A stretch of DNA of 64,000 bases from Mesorhizobium sp. GbtcB19 (GTDB lineage: Bacteria; Pseudomonadota; Alphaproteobacteria; Rhizobiales; Rhizobiaceae): positions 1 to 64,000 of the forward strand of contig NZ_JAGXJY010000014.1 in the NCBI RefSeq assembly GCF_019091085.1. Reading direction: 5' to 3'. Both the position numbers and the translations under genes were made by a program. Below are positions 18,812 to 27,447 of this stretch, piece after piece; positions within the stretch are counted from its first letter, which is position 1, and every line of letters begins with the position of its first letter. The notes below the pieces were generated by a model. That model had not been told where the DNA came from. It ran no database searches and was given only the letters and a program-made list of their open reading frames with translations.

Positions 18812-20683
18812 TTGACTGTTCAAACCCCACTCAAACTGAAGGTCCAGCCCACTGAGGTCAGGGCGGTGCTGCGCCGCATCCTGGCTGAGAACGGTAGCGA
18901 ATATCGCTGGACCTATGTCGTCGCCGTCGTCTGCCTGCTGATCGTTTCAGGCACCACCGCCTTCACAGCGTGGATCATGGCCCCGATGATCAATGAGATA
19001 TTCGTCGAACGGCGCGGCGACATGATCGTCTGGATCTGTGCCGGTTTCATGGGAGCCTCGGTGCTGCGCGGCTTTGCCGGTTACGGCCAGGCAGTGGCGT
19101 TGGCGAAAATCGGCAACAATCTGGTCGCGCGCTACCAGAAGCGCAGCTTCGACCATCTGATGAAGCTCGGCGTCAACTTCTTCAACGATACGCGTTCGGG
19201 CCGGCTGTCGGCGCAGGTCAACGAGAATGTCGGCGGCGTTCGCGATCTGCTGTCGCTGACGCTGACCTCCATCAGCCGCGATGCTGTCTCGCTGGTCGCC
19301 CTCGTCGGCGTCATGATCTACCAGGATCCGGTGCTGTCGCTGAGCTCGCTGCTGATCGGGCCGCCGCTGATCTGGGCGGTCATCTACATCACCCGCCGAC
19401 TGCGCAAGATCAACCGGGAATCCGTGCTGATCAATTCGCGGCTGAACGGCTCCGTGCAGGAGGCCACGCAAGGCATCGCCATCGTCAAGGCTTTCACCCT
19501 GGAGGACGAGTTGGCGCGCCGCATCGGCGCCATGGCCGACACGGCCGAGCAGCGTAACAACAAGATCGCCCGGGTCGCGGAGCGGCTGTCGCCGATTTCG
19601 GAGATTCTCGGCGGCCTCGCCATCACCGCCGTGCTCGCCTATTCCGGCTACCGTGCCCTGTTTCTTGGGCAGCCGCCCGGCGCGGTGTTTTCCTTCATCA
19701 CCGCGCTGATCCTGGCCTACGACCCGGCAAGACGCCTGGCGCGCACCCAGGTCGGCATGGAACGCGCACTGGTCAATGCGCGCATGATCTACGAGCTGCT
19801 CGACCTCGAGCCGAAACAGAGCGACGCGCCCGACGCCGTCGAGGCCAGGATCACCACGGGCGAGGTGCGCTTCGACAATGTGACGTTCGGCTACAGCGCC
19901 GACATGCCGGTGCTGCGGGAGCTGAGCTTCACAGCCGCCGCCGGCAAGGTGACGGCGATCGTCGGCGCTTCGGGCGCGGGCAAGTCGACCATGGTGGCGC
20001 TGCTGCAGCGCTTCTATGACGTCGACCAGGGCTCGATCGAAATCGACGGCCAGGACATCGCCAAGGTGACCAAGCATTCGCTGCGCAGCGCGATCGCCTA
20101 TGTCTCGCAGGCGCCCTATCTGTTCGAGGGCACGATCCGCGACAACATCCGCTACGGCCGGCTTTCCGCGACCGACGCCGAGGTCGAGCAGGCGGCGAAA
20201 CTGGCGGCGGCAGACGAGTTCATCCGCCAACAGCCGAAAGGTTACGACACACCGGTCGGCGAAGGCGGCTCGACGCTGTCCGGCGGCCAGCGCCAGCGCG
20301 TCTCGATCGCGCGCGCCATCGTGCGCCAGGCGCCGATCCTTTTGCTCGACGAGGCGACCTCGGCGCTGGACAACGAGGCCGAGGCGCGCGTCCAGGAGGC
20401 GCTCACCCATGTCATGGAAGGCCGCACGACGATCGTGATCGCGCACCGGCTGTCGACGGTTGTCAATGCCGACCACATCATCGTGCTGGAAGAGGGACGG
20501 CTGGTCGAGGAAGGCACGCATGCGACGCTGATGGCCGATCCGCACTCCATCTATGCCCGCTTCCACCGGATTCAGGGCAAGAAGGGGCTGGGGCTTGTCG
20601 ACGACGCCAAGGCAAGCCAGACTTCGGGCCAAACTCCGGCGCCGCGCAGCCGCGCCAAGAAGACCGTCAGGAGAAGCGCATGA
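18812..20683 (+). CDS. MsbA-like ABC transporter, fused permease and ATPase
   Basis: This 623-residue half-transporter would form a homodimeric exporter. The N-terminal membrane domain (about 30-320) has six hydrophobic segments, and the C-terminal nucleotide-binding domain has Walker [10 protein letters not shown] (385-393), signature LSGGQ (489-493) and Walker [13 protein letters not shown]. Similarity is to lipid A/multidrug exporters, but the substrate is unproven. The basic tail [15 protein letters not shown] is cytosolic. The frame opens with TTG at 18812; the next in-frame Met lies inside the first membrane segment, so TTG is the likely start. It overlaps dapB by ATGA. Confidence 0.92.
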   Translation: MTVQTPLKLKVQPTEVRAVLRRILAENGSEYRWTYVVAVVCLLIVSGTTAFTAWIMAPMINEIFVERRGDMIVWICAGFMGASVLRGFAGYGQAVALAKIGNNLVARYQKRSFDHLMKLGVNFFNDTRSGRLSAQVNENVGGVRDLLSLTLTSISRDAVSLVALVGVMIYQDPVLSLSSLLIGPPLIWAVIYITRRLRKINRESVLINSRLNGSVQEATQGIAIVKAFTLEDELARRIGAMADTAEQRNNKIARVAERLSPISEILGGLAITAVLAYSGYRALFLGQPPGAVFSFITALILAYDPARRLARTQVGMERALVNARMIYELLDLEPKQSDAPDAVEARITTGEVRFDNVTFGYSADMPVLRELSFTAAAGKVTAIVGASGAGKSTMVALLQRFYDVDQGSIEIDGQDIAKVTKHSLRSAIAYVSQAPYLFEGTIRDNIRYGRLSATDAEVEQAAKLAAADEFIRQQPKGYDTPVGEGGSTLSGGQRQRVSIARAIVRQAPILLLDEATSALDNEAEARVQEALTHVMEGRTTIVIAHRLSTVVNADHIIVLEEGRLVEEGTHATLMADPHSIYARFHRIQGKKGLGLVDDAKASQTSGQTPAPRSRAKKTVRRSA

Positions 20684-21501
20684 GTGAATCCGGCGATATG
20701 GGCCTGGTGGTGGTGGGCGCCGCCGGCCGCATGGGCCAGACGCTGATCCGCGCCATCCACACCATGCCCGGCGCGTGTGTCGCCGCCGCGGTCGAACGGC
20801 CGGACTCGGCCCATCTCGGCAAGGATGCCGGTGAGCTCGCCGGCATCGGCATCATCAACGTGCCGATCGTCGACGATCCGCTGCCGGCCTTCGCCAAGGC
20901 CGACGGCGTGCTCGATTTCACCGCGCCCGCGGCAAGCGTCGAATTCGCCGGTTATGCCGCGCAGGCGCGCATCGTCCATGTCATCGGCACGACCGGCTGC
21001 TCGGCCGACGACAATGCCAAGATCGCCGCTGCCGCGCGCCATGCCACCATCGTGAAATCCGGCAATATGAGCCTCGGCGTCAATCTTCTGGCGGTGCTGG
21101 TGGAGCAGGCGGCGAAGGCGCTCGACCCGGAGGATTTCGACATCGAGATCCTGGAAATGCACCACCGGCACAAGGTCGATGCGCCGTCCGGCACGGCGCT
21201 GCTGCTCGGTGAGGCGGCGGCAAAAGGGCGCGGCATCGATCTCGGGGACAACAGCGTGCGGGTGCGCGACGGCCATACCGGGGTACGCAAGGCCGGTTCG
21301 ATCGGCTTCGCCACGCTGCGCGGCGGCTCGGTGGTCGGCGACCACAGCGTGATCCTTGCCGGCACCGGCGAGCGCATCACGCTGGCCCACAATGCCGAGG
21401 ACCGAGCGATTTTTGCGCGGGGCGCCGTCAAGGCGGCGCTCTGGGCGCGCGGCAAGAAACCCGGTCTCTATTCCATGCGGGACGTGCTCGGCCTGAGCTG
21501 A
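20680..21501 (+). CDS. dapB: 4-hydroxy-tetrahydrodipicolinate reductase
   Basis: This 273-residue NAD(P)H-dependent reductase of the diaminopimelate/lysine pathway has the cofactor motif [14 protein letters not shown] at 9-22, the E(L)[14 protein letters not shown] active-site segment with the catalytic His and Lys, and [14 protein letters not shown]. The ATG overlaps the ABC transporter stop (ATGA), and gpmA follows 35 bp later, so transcription from upstream is likely. dapB next to gpmA is a common rhizobial arrangement. Confidence 0.96.
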   Translation: MSESGDMGLVVVGAAGRMGQTLIRAIHTMPGACVAAAVERPDSAHLGKDAGELAGIGIINVPIVDDPLPAFAKADGVLDFTAPAASVEFAGYAAQARIVHVIGTTGCSADDNAKIAAAARHATIVKSGNMSLGVNLLAVLVEQAAKALDPEDFDIEILEMHHRHKVDAPSGTALLLGEAAAKGRGIDLGDNSVRVRDGHTGVRKAGSIGFATLRGGSVVGDHSVILAGTGERITLAHNAEDRAIFARGAVKAALWARGKKPGLYSMRDVLGLS

Positions 21502-21536
21502 GAACGGCCCTTCCACAAAATCTCTAAGGAGCAAAC

Positions 21537-22157
21537 ATGTCGGGAACTCTCGTGCTCGTGCGCCACGGCCAGAGCGAATGGAACCTGAAGAACCTGTTCA
21601 CCGGCTGGCGCGATGTCGACCTGACCGAACAGGGCAATGCGGAAGCGCTCGCCGCCGGCGAGAAGCTCAAGGCGCGCGGCCTGAAATTCGACATCGCCTA
21701 CACATCGGCGCTGAAGCGGGCGCAGAAGACCTGCCAGCATATCCTCGACGTGGTCGGGCAGAGCGATCTCAAGACCATCCGCGACCAGGCGCTCAACGAA
21801 CGCGACTATGGCGACCTCTCCGGCCTCAACAAGGACGATGCGCGCAAGAAATGGGGCGAGGAGCAGGTGCATGTCTGGCGCCGTTCCTACGACATCGCGC
21901 CGCCCGGCGGCGAAAGCCTGAAGGACACCGGCGCGCGCGTCTGGCCCTATTACCTGCACGACGTGCAGCCGCATGTGCTGCGCGGCGAGACCGTGCTGGT
22001 CGCCGCCCATGGCAATTCACTGCGCGCGCTGATCATGGCGCTGGACGGCAAGAGCGGCGAGGAGATCGTCAAGCTCGAGCTCGGCACCGGCGTGCCGGTG
22101 ATCTACCGGCTTAACGCCGATTCGACGGTGGCGTCGAAGGACGTGCTGGAAGGCTAA
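21537..22157 (+). CDS. gpmA: 2,3-bisphosphoglycerate-dependent phosphoglycerate mutase
   Basis: This 206-residue glycolytic enzyme interconverts 3- and 2-phosphoglycerate. The phosphohistidine motif is [10 protein letters not shown] (His10), with [16 protein letters not shown] and the second His in [10 protein letters not shown]. It is shorter than the enterobacterial enzyme, as usual for alphaproteobacteria. A strong AAGGAG box lies 5-6 bases before the ATG. It ends the dapB operon; a tRNA gene with its own promoter follows. Confidence 0.95.
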   Translation: MSGTLVLVRHGQSEWNLKNLFTGWRDVDLTEQGNAEALAAGEKLKARGLKFDIAYTSALKRAQKTCQHILDVVGQSDLKTIRDQALNERDYGDLSGLNKDDARKKWGEEQVHVWRRSYDIAPPGGESLKDTGARVWPYYLHDVQPHVLRGETVLVAAHGNSLRALIMALDGKSGEEIVKLELGTGVPVIYRLNADSTVASKDVLEG

Positions 22158-22186
22158 GGCGCAGCAAGCGGGGCGCCGACGCCGCG

Positions 22187-22245
22187 GCCAGCCTCTTTCT
22201 CCCCGTTTACGGGGAGAAATGCCCGGCAGGGCAATGAGGGGCGGC
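22187..22245. repeat. Short palindrome related to family A
   Basis: TTTCTCCCCGTTTACGGGGAGAAA forms a hairpin of ten base pairs, followed by the family A phrase ATGCCCGGCAGGGCAATGAG. It lies about 30 bp after the gpmA stop and could terminate transcription or stabilise the mRNA end; there is no U tract. Confidence 0.6.
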
Positions 22246-22291
22246 GCCGACGCCGGGAACAAAGAGAGCCGGCGCCGACGAAAAAACCGCG

Positions 22292-22319
22292 TTGACACAT
22301 ATCGTTTGCCCGCTTACAT
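22292..22319 (+). promoter_or_regulatory. Predicted promoter of tRNA-Leu
   Basis: TTGACA (22292-22297) and TTACAT (22314-22319) are separated by 16 bp, a good housekeeping-sigma match. The expected start site is about 6 bp before the tRNA. Confidence 0.6.
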
Positions 22320-22331
22320 GAGCGCCCACCA

Positions 22332-22416
22332 GCCCAGATGGCGGAATTGGTAGACGCGCACGGTTCAGGTCCGTGTTCCGCAAGGAGTGGAGGTTCGAGT
22401 CCTCTTCTGGGCACCA
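22332..22416 (+). tRNA. tRNA-Leu (anticodon CAG)
   Basis: This 85-nt class II tRNA has the acceptor stem GCCCAGA paired with TCTGGGC, and the discriminator A and CCA end are encoded. The anticodon stem CACGG/CCGTG encloses a seven-base loop TTCAGGT, giving anticodon CAG, which reads CUG. A long variable arm follows (TTCCGCAAGGAGT). The T arm contains the canonical TTCGAGT loop. It decodes the most used Leu codon of this G+C-rich genome. Confidence 0.96.
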
Positions 22417-22615
22417 TCTCATCCCGACTGCCAACGGGAAGATAAGCCTTTCCAATTCATTGCGCTCGCCCTTGTGTGTTACAAAGGTGTGCAACAATGC
22501 ATTTCCGGTTGGTCAAACCCGTGAAGCGAAAAGGCACCGTCAACCAGCGGTTCGGTCGCGGTGGGCCGCGATACGCGTTATCCATCGAATGAAAGCGCGG
22601 GAGTCGAAGCAGCCA

Positions 22616-23170
22616 ATGCGCAGGACAGTTCTGATCATGACGATGTCGCTTGACGGCTTCGTCGTTGCGCCCGAGGGATTTCCAACCGGCGCTTTGCCGG
22701 AGCCTGCTGAACTCAAAAGATGGAAGCTTGATCGCATCAGCCATGCTGGCGCCCATTTGATGGGTCGCGTCAGCTATGAGGAAATGGGGCCCTACTGGCA
22801 GTCATCGAAGGACGATTATGCGGCTCCTATGAATAACATTCCTAAGGTTGTGTTCTCCAGAACCCTCAAGAAAGCCGACTGGCCAGTCACAACCATCGCC
22901 AACGGCGACCTCGCCCAAGAGATCACGGCGCTCAAGAATCAACCGGGTGGCGAACTCGTCGTATGGGGAGGCGCTGGATTCGCTCAGGCTGTTACCCGAG
23001 CCGGGCTCATCGACGAATATGCAATCATCTCCAAGCCCATTGCCTACGGCGGCGGGAAACCCTTGTTCCGCGACCTTGAACAGGCCCTGAAGCTGAAAGT
23101 CCTGGCGACAACGGCCTACGAGGGTGGCACAATTCTACGGCTATACGAGCCCGACCAACCGACACGCTAG
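22616..23170 (+). CDS. Dihydrofolate reductase-like (RibD C-terminal domain) protein
   Basis: This 184-residue protein of the DHFR/RibD-C fold starts MRRTVLIMTMSLDGFVVAPEGF, the family N-terminus. It contains HLMGRVSYEEMGPYWQ and GGELVVWGGAGFAQAVTRAGLIDEY, the nucleotide-binding and conserved late segments. Such stand-alone proteins may be NADPH-dependent reductases, but the substrate is unknown. The ATG at 22616 follows GGGAG; an in-frame ATG lies nine codons upstream. Codon use looks less G+C-rich than its neighbours, and the gene sits just downstream of a tRNA gene, so transfer is plausible. Confidence 0.85.
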   Translation: MRRTVLIMTMSLDGFVVAPEGFPTGALPEPAELKRWKLDRISHAGAHLMGRVSYEEMGPYWQSSKDDYAAPMNNIPKVVFSRTLKKADWPVTTIANGDLAQEITALKNQPGGELVVWGGAGFAQAVTRAGLIDEYAIISKPIAYGGGKPLFRDLEQALKLKVLATTAYEGGTILRLYEPDQPTR

Positions 23171-23364
23171 CCAATCTGCATCTTCGCGTCCCACCGGGCG
23201 CCAGGATCCAGCTGTCACCGACGGGGATTGATTTCAACGAGGAACAGTCCGCCGGCAGCGGTATCGGGCAAGCTGCGCGAAAGGTGGAAAGCGAAACCTC
23301 CCCTTCCGGCCAGTCCCCCAACAAAGCGCTTCAAACCCGGCGCCCCTGACGCTACGGTCGCGCC

Positions 23365-25044
23365 ATGGCCCCTTCCGTCAGCCCGACCATCACCGCGCGG
23401 CGCGACCAGATGTTTCCCGTGCTCACCGACGCGGATATCGAACGCATGCGCCGCTTCGGCGAAGCCAGAGCCTACGCCGCCGGCGAACACATCGTCACCG
23501 CCGGCACGGTTTCACCCGGGCTGATCCTCATCCTGTCTGGCAAGGTCGATATCACGCAGTCCGGCGGGATCGGGCCGCGCGAGGCGATCGTCAGCTATGG
23601 CGCCGGCAATTTCATCGGCGAGCTGGCGCAGCTTTCCAACCGGCCGTCGCTGGTCAATGCCGAGGCGATCGAGCCGGTCGAGGCGATCGTCATACCCTCG
23701 CAGCGGCTGCGCGACCTGATGGTGCAGGAGGCCAATCTCGGCGAGCGCGTCATGCGGGCGCTGATCCTGCGCCGCGTCGGCCTGCTCGAAAGCGGCGCCA
23801 GCGGACCGGTGGTGATCGGCCCGCCCGGCAATGGCGACGTGCTGCGGCTGCAGGGTTTTCTGCGCCGCAGCGGGCTGCCGCACCGGGCGCTCGATTCCGA
23901 CACCGATCCCTGCGCGAAAACGCTGATCGAGCGTTTCCATGTCGATCCGCACCATCTGCCGATTGTGCTCTGCCCGAACGGCAAGCTGATGCACAATCCG
24001 GGCGAGAACGAGCTCGCCCGCTGCGTCGGCCTGCTGCGGCCGATCGATGCCGACAAGGTCTATGACGTGGCGATCGTCGGCGCCGGCCCGGCGGGGCTGG
24101 CGGCGGCGGTCTATGCGGCCTCGGAGGGTCTGTCGACCATCGTGCTCGACTGCCGCGCCTTCGGCGGACAGGCTGGCGCCTCGGCGCGAATCGAGAACTA
24201 TCTCGGTTTCCCGACCGGCATCACCGGCATGGCGCTGATGGCGCGCGCCTATAACCAGGCGCAGAAATTCGGCGTCGAGATGGTGATCCCCGACGAGGCG
24301 AAGCTGTTGGGCGCCGCCGACGATACTTCCGGCGCCCGCTATCAACTGGCCATCGGCGACGGCGAGAGCGTGCGCACGCGTTCGGTGGTGATCGCCAGCG
24401 GGGCGCGCTACCGCCGCCTCGACATCGCCAACCTGGCGCAGTTCGAGGGCACCTCGGTGCATTACTGGGCCTCGCCGATCGAGGCCAGGCTTTGCCAAAG
24501 CCAAGAGGTGGCGCTGGTCGGCGCCGGCAATTCGGCCGGGCAGGCCGCCGTCTATCTCGCCAGCCAGGTGCGCAAGGTGACGCTGCTGGCGCGCCGCGAC
24601 AGCCTCGACGCCACCATGTCGCGCTATCTGGTCGAGCGGATCAAGGCGCAGCCCAACATCGAGGTGCTGACCGAGACCGAGGTCGCGGCGCTGGAGGGTC
24701 ATGAGGGCAATCTCGAGCGGCTGCGCTGGCGCAACCGGGTGACCGGCGAGGAGACGACGCGCGCCATCCACCACCTTTTCCTGTTCATCGGCGCCGATCC
24801 GAACACCGACTGGCTGGCGAACTGCAACGTGGCGCTGGATGCCAAGGGTTTCGTGCGCACCGGGCCGGACACGACGCCGGGACACGGGCTGATGGAAACC
24901 AGCCGCAGCGGCGTGTTCGCCATCGGCGACGTGCGCTGCGGCTCGACCAAACGCGTCGCGGCCGCCGTCGGCGAAGGCGCGCAGGTGGTCGCGGCATTGC
25001 ATGCCTATCTGGCGCGAAACGGCGCCGCCGCGGCGAACGAATAA
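23365..25044 (+). CDS. cNMP-binding/thioredoxin-reductase-like flavoprotein
   Basis: This 559-residue fusion has a cyclic-nucleotide-binding-type beta-barrel (about 20-125, with GNFIGELAQLSNRPS). A thioredoxin-fold-like linker (about 150-225, GFLRRSGLPHRALDSDTDP and LPIVLCPNGKLMHNPG) follows, then a thioredoxin reductase-like flavin domain. The flavin domain has an FAD motif IVGAGPAGLAAAVYAAS (237-253), an NAD(P) motif ALVGAGNSAGQAAVYLA (383-399) and a second FAD motif GVFAIGDVRCGSTKR. The redox CxxC between the FAD and NADP motifs is absent; that place reads VHYWASPIEARLC. It is therefore unlikely to be a true thioredoxin reductase. A zinc-finger gene follows. Confidence 0.88.
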   Translation: MAPSVSPTITARRDQMFPVLTDADIERMRRFGEARAYAAGEHIVTAGTVSPGLILILSGKVDITQSGGIGPREAIVSYGAGNFIGELAQLSNRPSLVNAEAIEPVEAIVIPSQRLRDLMVQEANLGERVMRALILRRVGLLESGASGPVVIGPPGNGDVLRLQGFLRRSGLPHRALDSDTDPCAKTLIERFHVDPHHLPIVLCPNGKLMHNPGENELARCVGLLRPIDADKVYDVAIVGAGPAGLAAAVYAASEGLSTIVLDCRAFGGQAGASARIENYLGFPTGITGMALMARAYNQAQKFGVEMVIPDEAKLLGAADDTSGARYQLAIGDGESVRTRSVVIASGARYRRLDIANLAQFEGTSVHYWASPIEARLCQSQEVALVGAGNSAGQAAVYLASQVRKVTLLARRDSLDATMSRYLVERIKAQPNIEVLTETEVAALEGHEGNLERLRWRNRVTGEETTRAIHHLFLFIGADPNTDWLANCNVALDAKGFVRTGPDTTPGHGLMETSRSGVFAIGDVRCGSTKRVAAAVGEGAQVVAALHAYLARNGAAAANE

Positions 25045-25109
25045 ATCTCTTTGCTTTGACGCAATTCCGGACGGAAAACCGTGTGACACTTTTCCTGGAA
25101 TTGCTCTAG
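25045..25109. repeat. Dispersed short palindrome, family C
   Basis: A complete copy starting directly after the flavoprotein stop: GCAATTCCGGACGGAAAACC, GTGTGACACTTTTCC, TGGAATTGCTCTAG. Arms GCAATTCC and GGAATTGC are inverted. It separates the flavoprotein from the zinc-finger gene by 93 bp. Confidence 0.8.
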
Positions 25110-25137
25110 ATCAGCCCGAACCGGCGAGGAACCAGCG

Positions 25138-25443
25138 ATGGACGAATGCAGGCACACCAGGGACATCAAAAAGGTCACGCCGAGCGCGCTGGGCTGCGAG
25201 GAATGCCTGAAAAGCGGTTCCTGGTGGGTGCATCTCAGGCTCTGCCGGACCTGCGGCCATGTCGGCTGCTGCGACGACTCGCCCAACCGCCACGCGACAA
25301 AACATTTCCACGCCACGCAGCATCCGGTGATCGAGGGTTACGACCCGCCGGAGGGCTGGGGCTGGTGCTTTGTCGACGAGGTGTTCATCGACCTCGGCGA
25401 GGACACGACGCCGCAGAGCGGGCCGATCCCCAAATTCGTTTGA
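25138..25443 (+). CDS. UBP-type zinc finger protein
   Basis: This 101-residue protein consists almost entirely of a ZnF-UBP domain: Cys4 and His6, C20-x2-C23, C36-x2-C39, Cys44/Cys45, then His52, His56, His58 and His62, in the order expected for three zinc sites. In eukaryotes this fold binds the free C-terminal Gly-Gly of ubiquitin. Bacterial versions have no settled function, and no ubiquitin-like gene is visible here. It follows the cNMP/TrxR-like gene on the same strand. The ATG at 25138 follows GAGGAACC. Confidence 0.9.
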   Translation: MDECRHTRDIKKVTPSALGCEECLKSGSWWVHLRLCRTCGHVGCCDDSPNRHATKHFHATQHPVIEGYDPPEGWGWCFVDEVFIDLGEDTTPQSGPIPKFV

Positions 25444-25477
25444 GGCTGCGCAGCGAGCCGGCGGAAGGTCTCCGGCT

Positions 25478-25660
25478 TTATCGCACCGAGCTGGTCACTG
25501 TCGGATCGACGGCGTCCGGCACGGATTTACGCTCATTGCCGGCGAAAATGCCGATGAGGAGAAGGCTGAGCACAACCGGCACAAACAGGATGGCGACGCG
25601 CGCCTGCACGTAGAAGATGGCACGCCATTCGTTTCGCTTTTCGGGGCTGTCGTTCATCAT
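25478..25660 (-). CDS. Small single-span membrane protein (hypothetical)
   Basis: A 60-residue protein with one clear membrane segment (about 22-39, ARVAILFVPVVLSLLLIGIFAG), a charged N-terminus (MMNDSPEKRNEWRA) and a polar tail. The start is one of two adjacent ATGs at 25660 or 25657; an upstream in-frame start at 25693 lacks support. The function is not recognisable. It is convergent with the zinc-finger gene. Confidence 0.55.
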   Translation of the reverse strand: MMNDSPEKRNEWRAIFYVQARVAILFVPVVLSLLLIGIFAGNERKSVPDAVDPTVTSSVR

Positions 25661-25754
25661 GCTCGCTCTGTTGTGCCGCCCAGGGCGCGGCATAGAGAGG
25701 AAGCGTTAAACATCTCCTTCCAATTCCGTTAACGGGGGGATGATCTGCTTTAAT

Positions 25755-25830
25755 CGCACAGGGCAGCGCTGCCCCCGCTCCGTCCGCTTCGCGGCCACCT
25801 CTCCCCCACTTTGTGGGGGCGAGGAAACGC
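25755..25830. repeat. Partial family A-like repeat
   Basis: GGGCAGCGCTGCCC palindrome is followed by a CTCTCCCCCACTTTGTGGGG hairpin that resembles the family A stem but without the long central arm. It lies just downstream of the DUF4336 gene end. Confidence 0.5.
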
Positions 25831-25839
25831 CAACTGAAA

Positions 25840-26532
25840 TCAGAGCAACCAGCCGAACGCTCGCCGCAGAAACGTGACGCCGTCTCCCCTGACCGGCTCG
25901 CCGTGCGACATCACCACGTTCTCCACCGGCCATGCCAGGATGCGCCCAACGGCAGCCCGAGCCGCCTGCCTGTCGATGAAGGCGAGGCGGAATTTGCGCG
26001 GCACGGATGGCTCCGCCGCGGCCATCAGATCGAGACGAGCGACGATGGCGCGCCAGCCCTTGAACCAGCCGGGGCGGAACTGCTGGATGAGGTCGGTGAA
26101 GAGCGCAGTCTGGCTCGGAAGGTGGAAGAATACCACCTCCGTGGTGATCCTGTTGCCGCGCATCGCCACCTGGTCGAGATCGTCCTTCCATTCGGCGATC
26201 GGGCTATCGCCAAGGTCGCCGTCGAAGCGGATGTCCGGGCGCTTTTCGCGCAGGCCCGGCGGCGCGTAGACTTTTGCTTCTGGATAGACGTGCTGCCAGT
26301 CGGCCAGGAAGACGTGGTGCAGCGAGTTGGGCGGGATCAGAAAGCGCACCTCGCCGAGTTCGCTCAATTCCGCACGCAGATCGTCGCTGAGCGCGACCGG
26401 CGACCAGACGAACAGGCCGCCGCCGACCAGGCGGATGACGGCCATACGTGTCGGGTAGTGGAAACCGGCCGCGGCGGTGACGACCGGTCCATCGGCAAGC
26501 CAGATTTCGGGACCAAACTGCTGCAGGATCAT
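25840..26532 (-). CDS. DUF4336 domain protein (metallo-hydrolase-like)
   Basis: This 230-residue cytosolic protein fits the DUF4336 family: MILQQFGPEIWLADGPVVTA at the start, FLIPPNSLHHVFLADWQHVYPEAKVYAPPGL in the middle, and MSHGEPVRGDG near the end. The His residues in HH and SHGEP and the Asp in FTDL resemble metallo-beta-lactamase metal ligands, but the full HxHxDH motif is absent, so enzymatic activity is uncertain. It is divergent from a TetR regulator across a 57-bp gap with palindromes, which suggests control by that regulator. Confidence 0.82.
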   Translation of the reverse strand: MILQQFGPEIWLADGPVVTAAAGFHYPTRMAVIRLVGGGLFVWSPVALSDDLRAELSELGEVRFLIPPNSLHHVFLADWQHVYPEAKVYAPPGLREKRPDIRFDGDLGDSPIAEWKDDLDQVAMRGNRITTEVVFFHLPSQTALFTDLIQQFRPGWFKGWRAIVARLDLMAAAEPSVPRKFRLAFIDRQAARAAVGRILAWPVENVVMSHGEPVRGDGVTFLRRAFGWLL

Positions 26533-26553
26533 GGTGGATAACCGCCAGCGTTG

Positions 26554-26587
26554 TTTTACACACGTGTAAATTTACACTAGTGTATAA
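26554..26587. promoter_or_regulatory. Probable TetR operator with two palindromes
   Basis: The 57-bp divergent intergenic gap contains TACACTAGTGTA (26573-26584, perfect 12-bp palindrome) and ACACGTGT (26560-26567, perfect) in similar TTTACAC contexts. Both are A+T-rich in a G+C-rich region and overlap any promoter of either gene. Confidence 0.6.
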
Positions 26588-26589
26588 AG

Positions 26590-27177
26590 ATGGCAATGCT
26601 GAAACGCACCGAACGGTCCTGCGCCTTGATCCTCGATGCCGCCGACGCGGCTTTTCGCGAGCTCGGCTTCGAAGCCACCACGATGGACGAGATCGCCCGC
26701 CGTGCCGGGCTGACGCGCAAGACCGTCTACAATCTGTTCAGTTCCAAGGAAGAGATCGCGCTGCATCTGATCGCGCAGGTGGAGGCGGCGTCCGATCCGG
26801 CCTACCGCGCCCGCATCGCCGCCAACGAAGACGTCTTCGCGCAGCTCGAAAATGTGCTCAACGACAGCGCCGGCTGGTGCCTGGCCAACCCGTCGCTGGC
26901 CAGACTCGCGCTGGCGCCGGCCGAGCGCCCATCGCTCGAGCCGCCGACCGGCCGGCCGTCGTTCCAGCGTCTGGTGCGCGACATCCTCGTGCTCGGCCAG
27001 GCCCAGGGCAAAATCCGCGCCGACGAGGACCCCAACTTCATGGCGCTGGTGCTGCTCGGCATCTATGGCCAGGCGATGCTGTCGGCGCTCGCCGGCTTCC
27101 CGTTCGGCGCGGACGACATCGGCCGGCTGATCCGTGTCGTGGTCGAGGGGATCGGCGCGCGACATCGGCCAAACTAG
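26590..27177 (+). CDS. TetR/AcrR-family transcriptional regulator
   Basis: This 195-residue one-component regulator has an N-terminal TetR helix-turn-helix (about 12-58): ILDAADAAFRELGFEATTMD, EIARRAGLTRKTVYNLFSSKEEI. The C-terminal ligand/dimer domain is all-helical and not assignable to a ligand class. It is divergent from the DUF4336 gene and presumably represses it and itself through the palindromes between them. The first ATG (26590) has no clear ribosome-binding site; an ATG two codons later is possible. Confidence 0.92.
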   Translation: MAMLKRTERSCALILDAADAAFRELGFEATTMDEIARRAGLTRKTVYNLFSSKEEIALHLIAQVEAASDPAYRARIAANEDVFAQLENVLNDSAGWCLANPSLARLALAPAERPSLEPPTGRPSFQRLVRDILVLGQAQGKIRADEDPNFMALVLLGIYGQAMLSALAGFPFGADDIGRLIRVVVEGIGARHRPN

Positions 27178-27208
27178 CCTTGAGATTGGCCGAAACGCCC
27201 ATCGCGAT

Positions 27209-27389
27209 CGTCATCCACGGGCGGAGCGGAAGCGAAGCGGACGCGCAGACCCGAGGATCCATTCCGTGACATCCAAGCTCTGCTGCGGTGCAGACGTCTG
27301 CTCCGCTGCATTCTTCGATCAGAGTCACGGAATGGATTCCAGGGTCTTCGCGACGCCGCTTCGCGGCTGCTCCGCCCAGGAATGACGAG
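27209..27389. repeat. Dispersed palindromic repeat, family B, copy 5
   Basis: A complete copy with TCATCCACGGGCGGAGCG, CCCGAGGATCCATTCCGTGA, a GCGGTGCAGACGTCTGCTCCGC-like core, CACGGAATGGATTCCAGGG and CTGCTCCGCCCAGGAATGAC. It lies between convergent TetR and racemase genes. Confidence 0.8.
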
Positions 27390-27447
27390 GTTGGGAAGGC
27401 TTCGAGCAATCTCCAGCGTTTGCGATGTGTCGACGAAACCCAGCCGC

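Noticed and set aside
18947-20632. Long open minus-strand frame (561 codons) opposite the ABC transporter
   Set aside because: No recognisable motifs, and codon bias arises from the real gene's third positions; the ABC gene is certain.
22332-23364. Genomic island integrated at tRNA-Leu
   Set aside because: No integrase gene and no second copy of the tRNA 3' end was found before conserved genes resume, so only a weak composition signal remains.
23512-25089. Long open minus-strand frame (525 codons) opposite the flavoprotein
   Set aside because: Low-complexity His/Arg/Gln/Asp-rich translation; the plus-strand flavoprotein has clear motifs.
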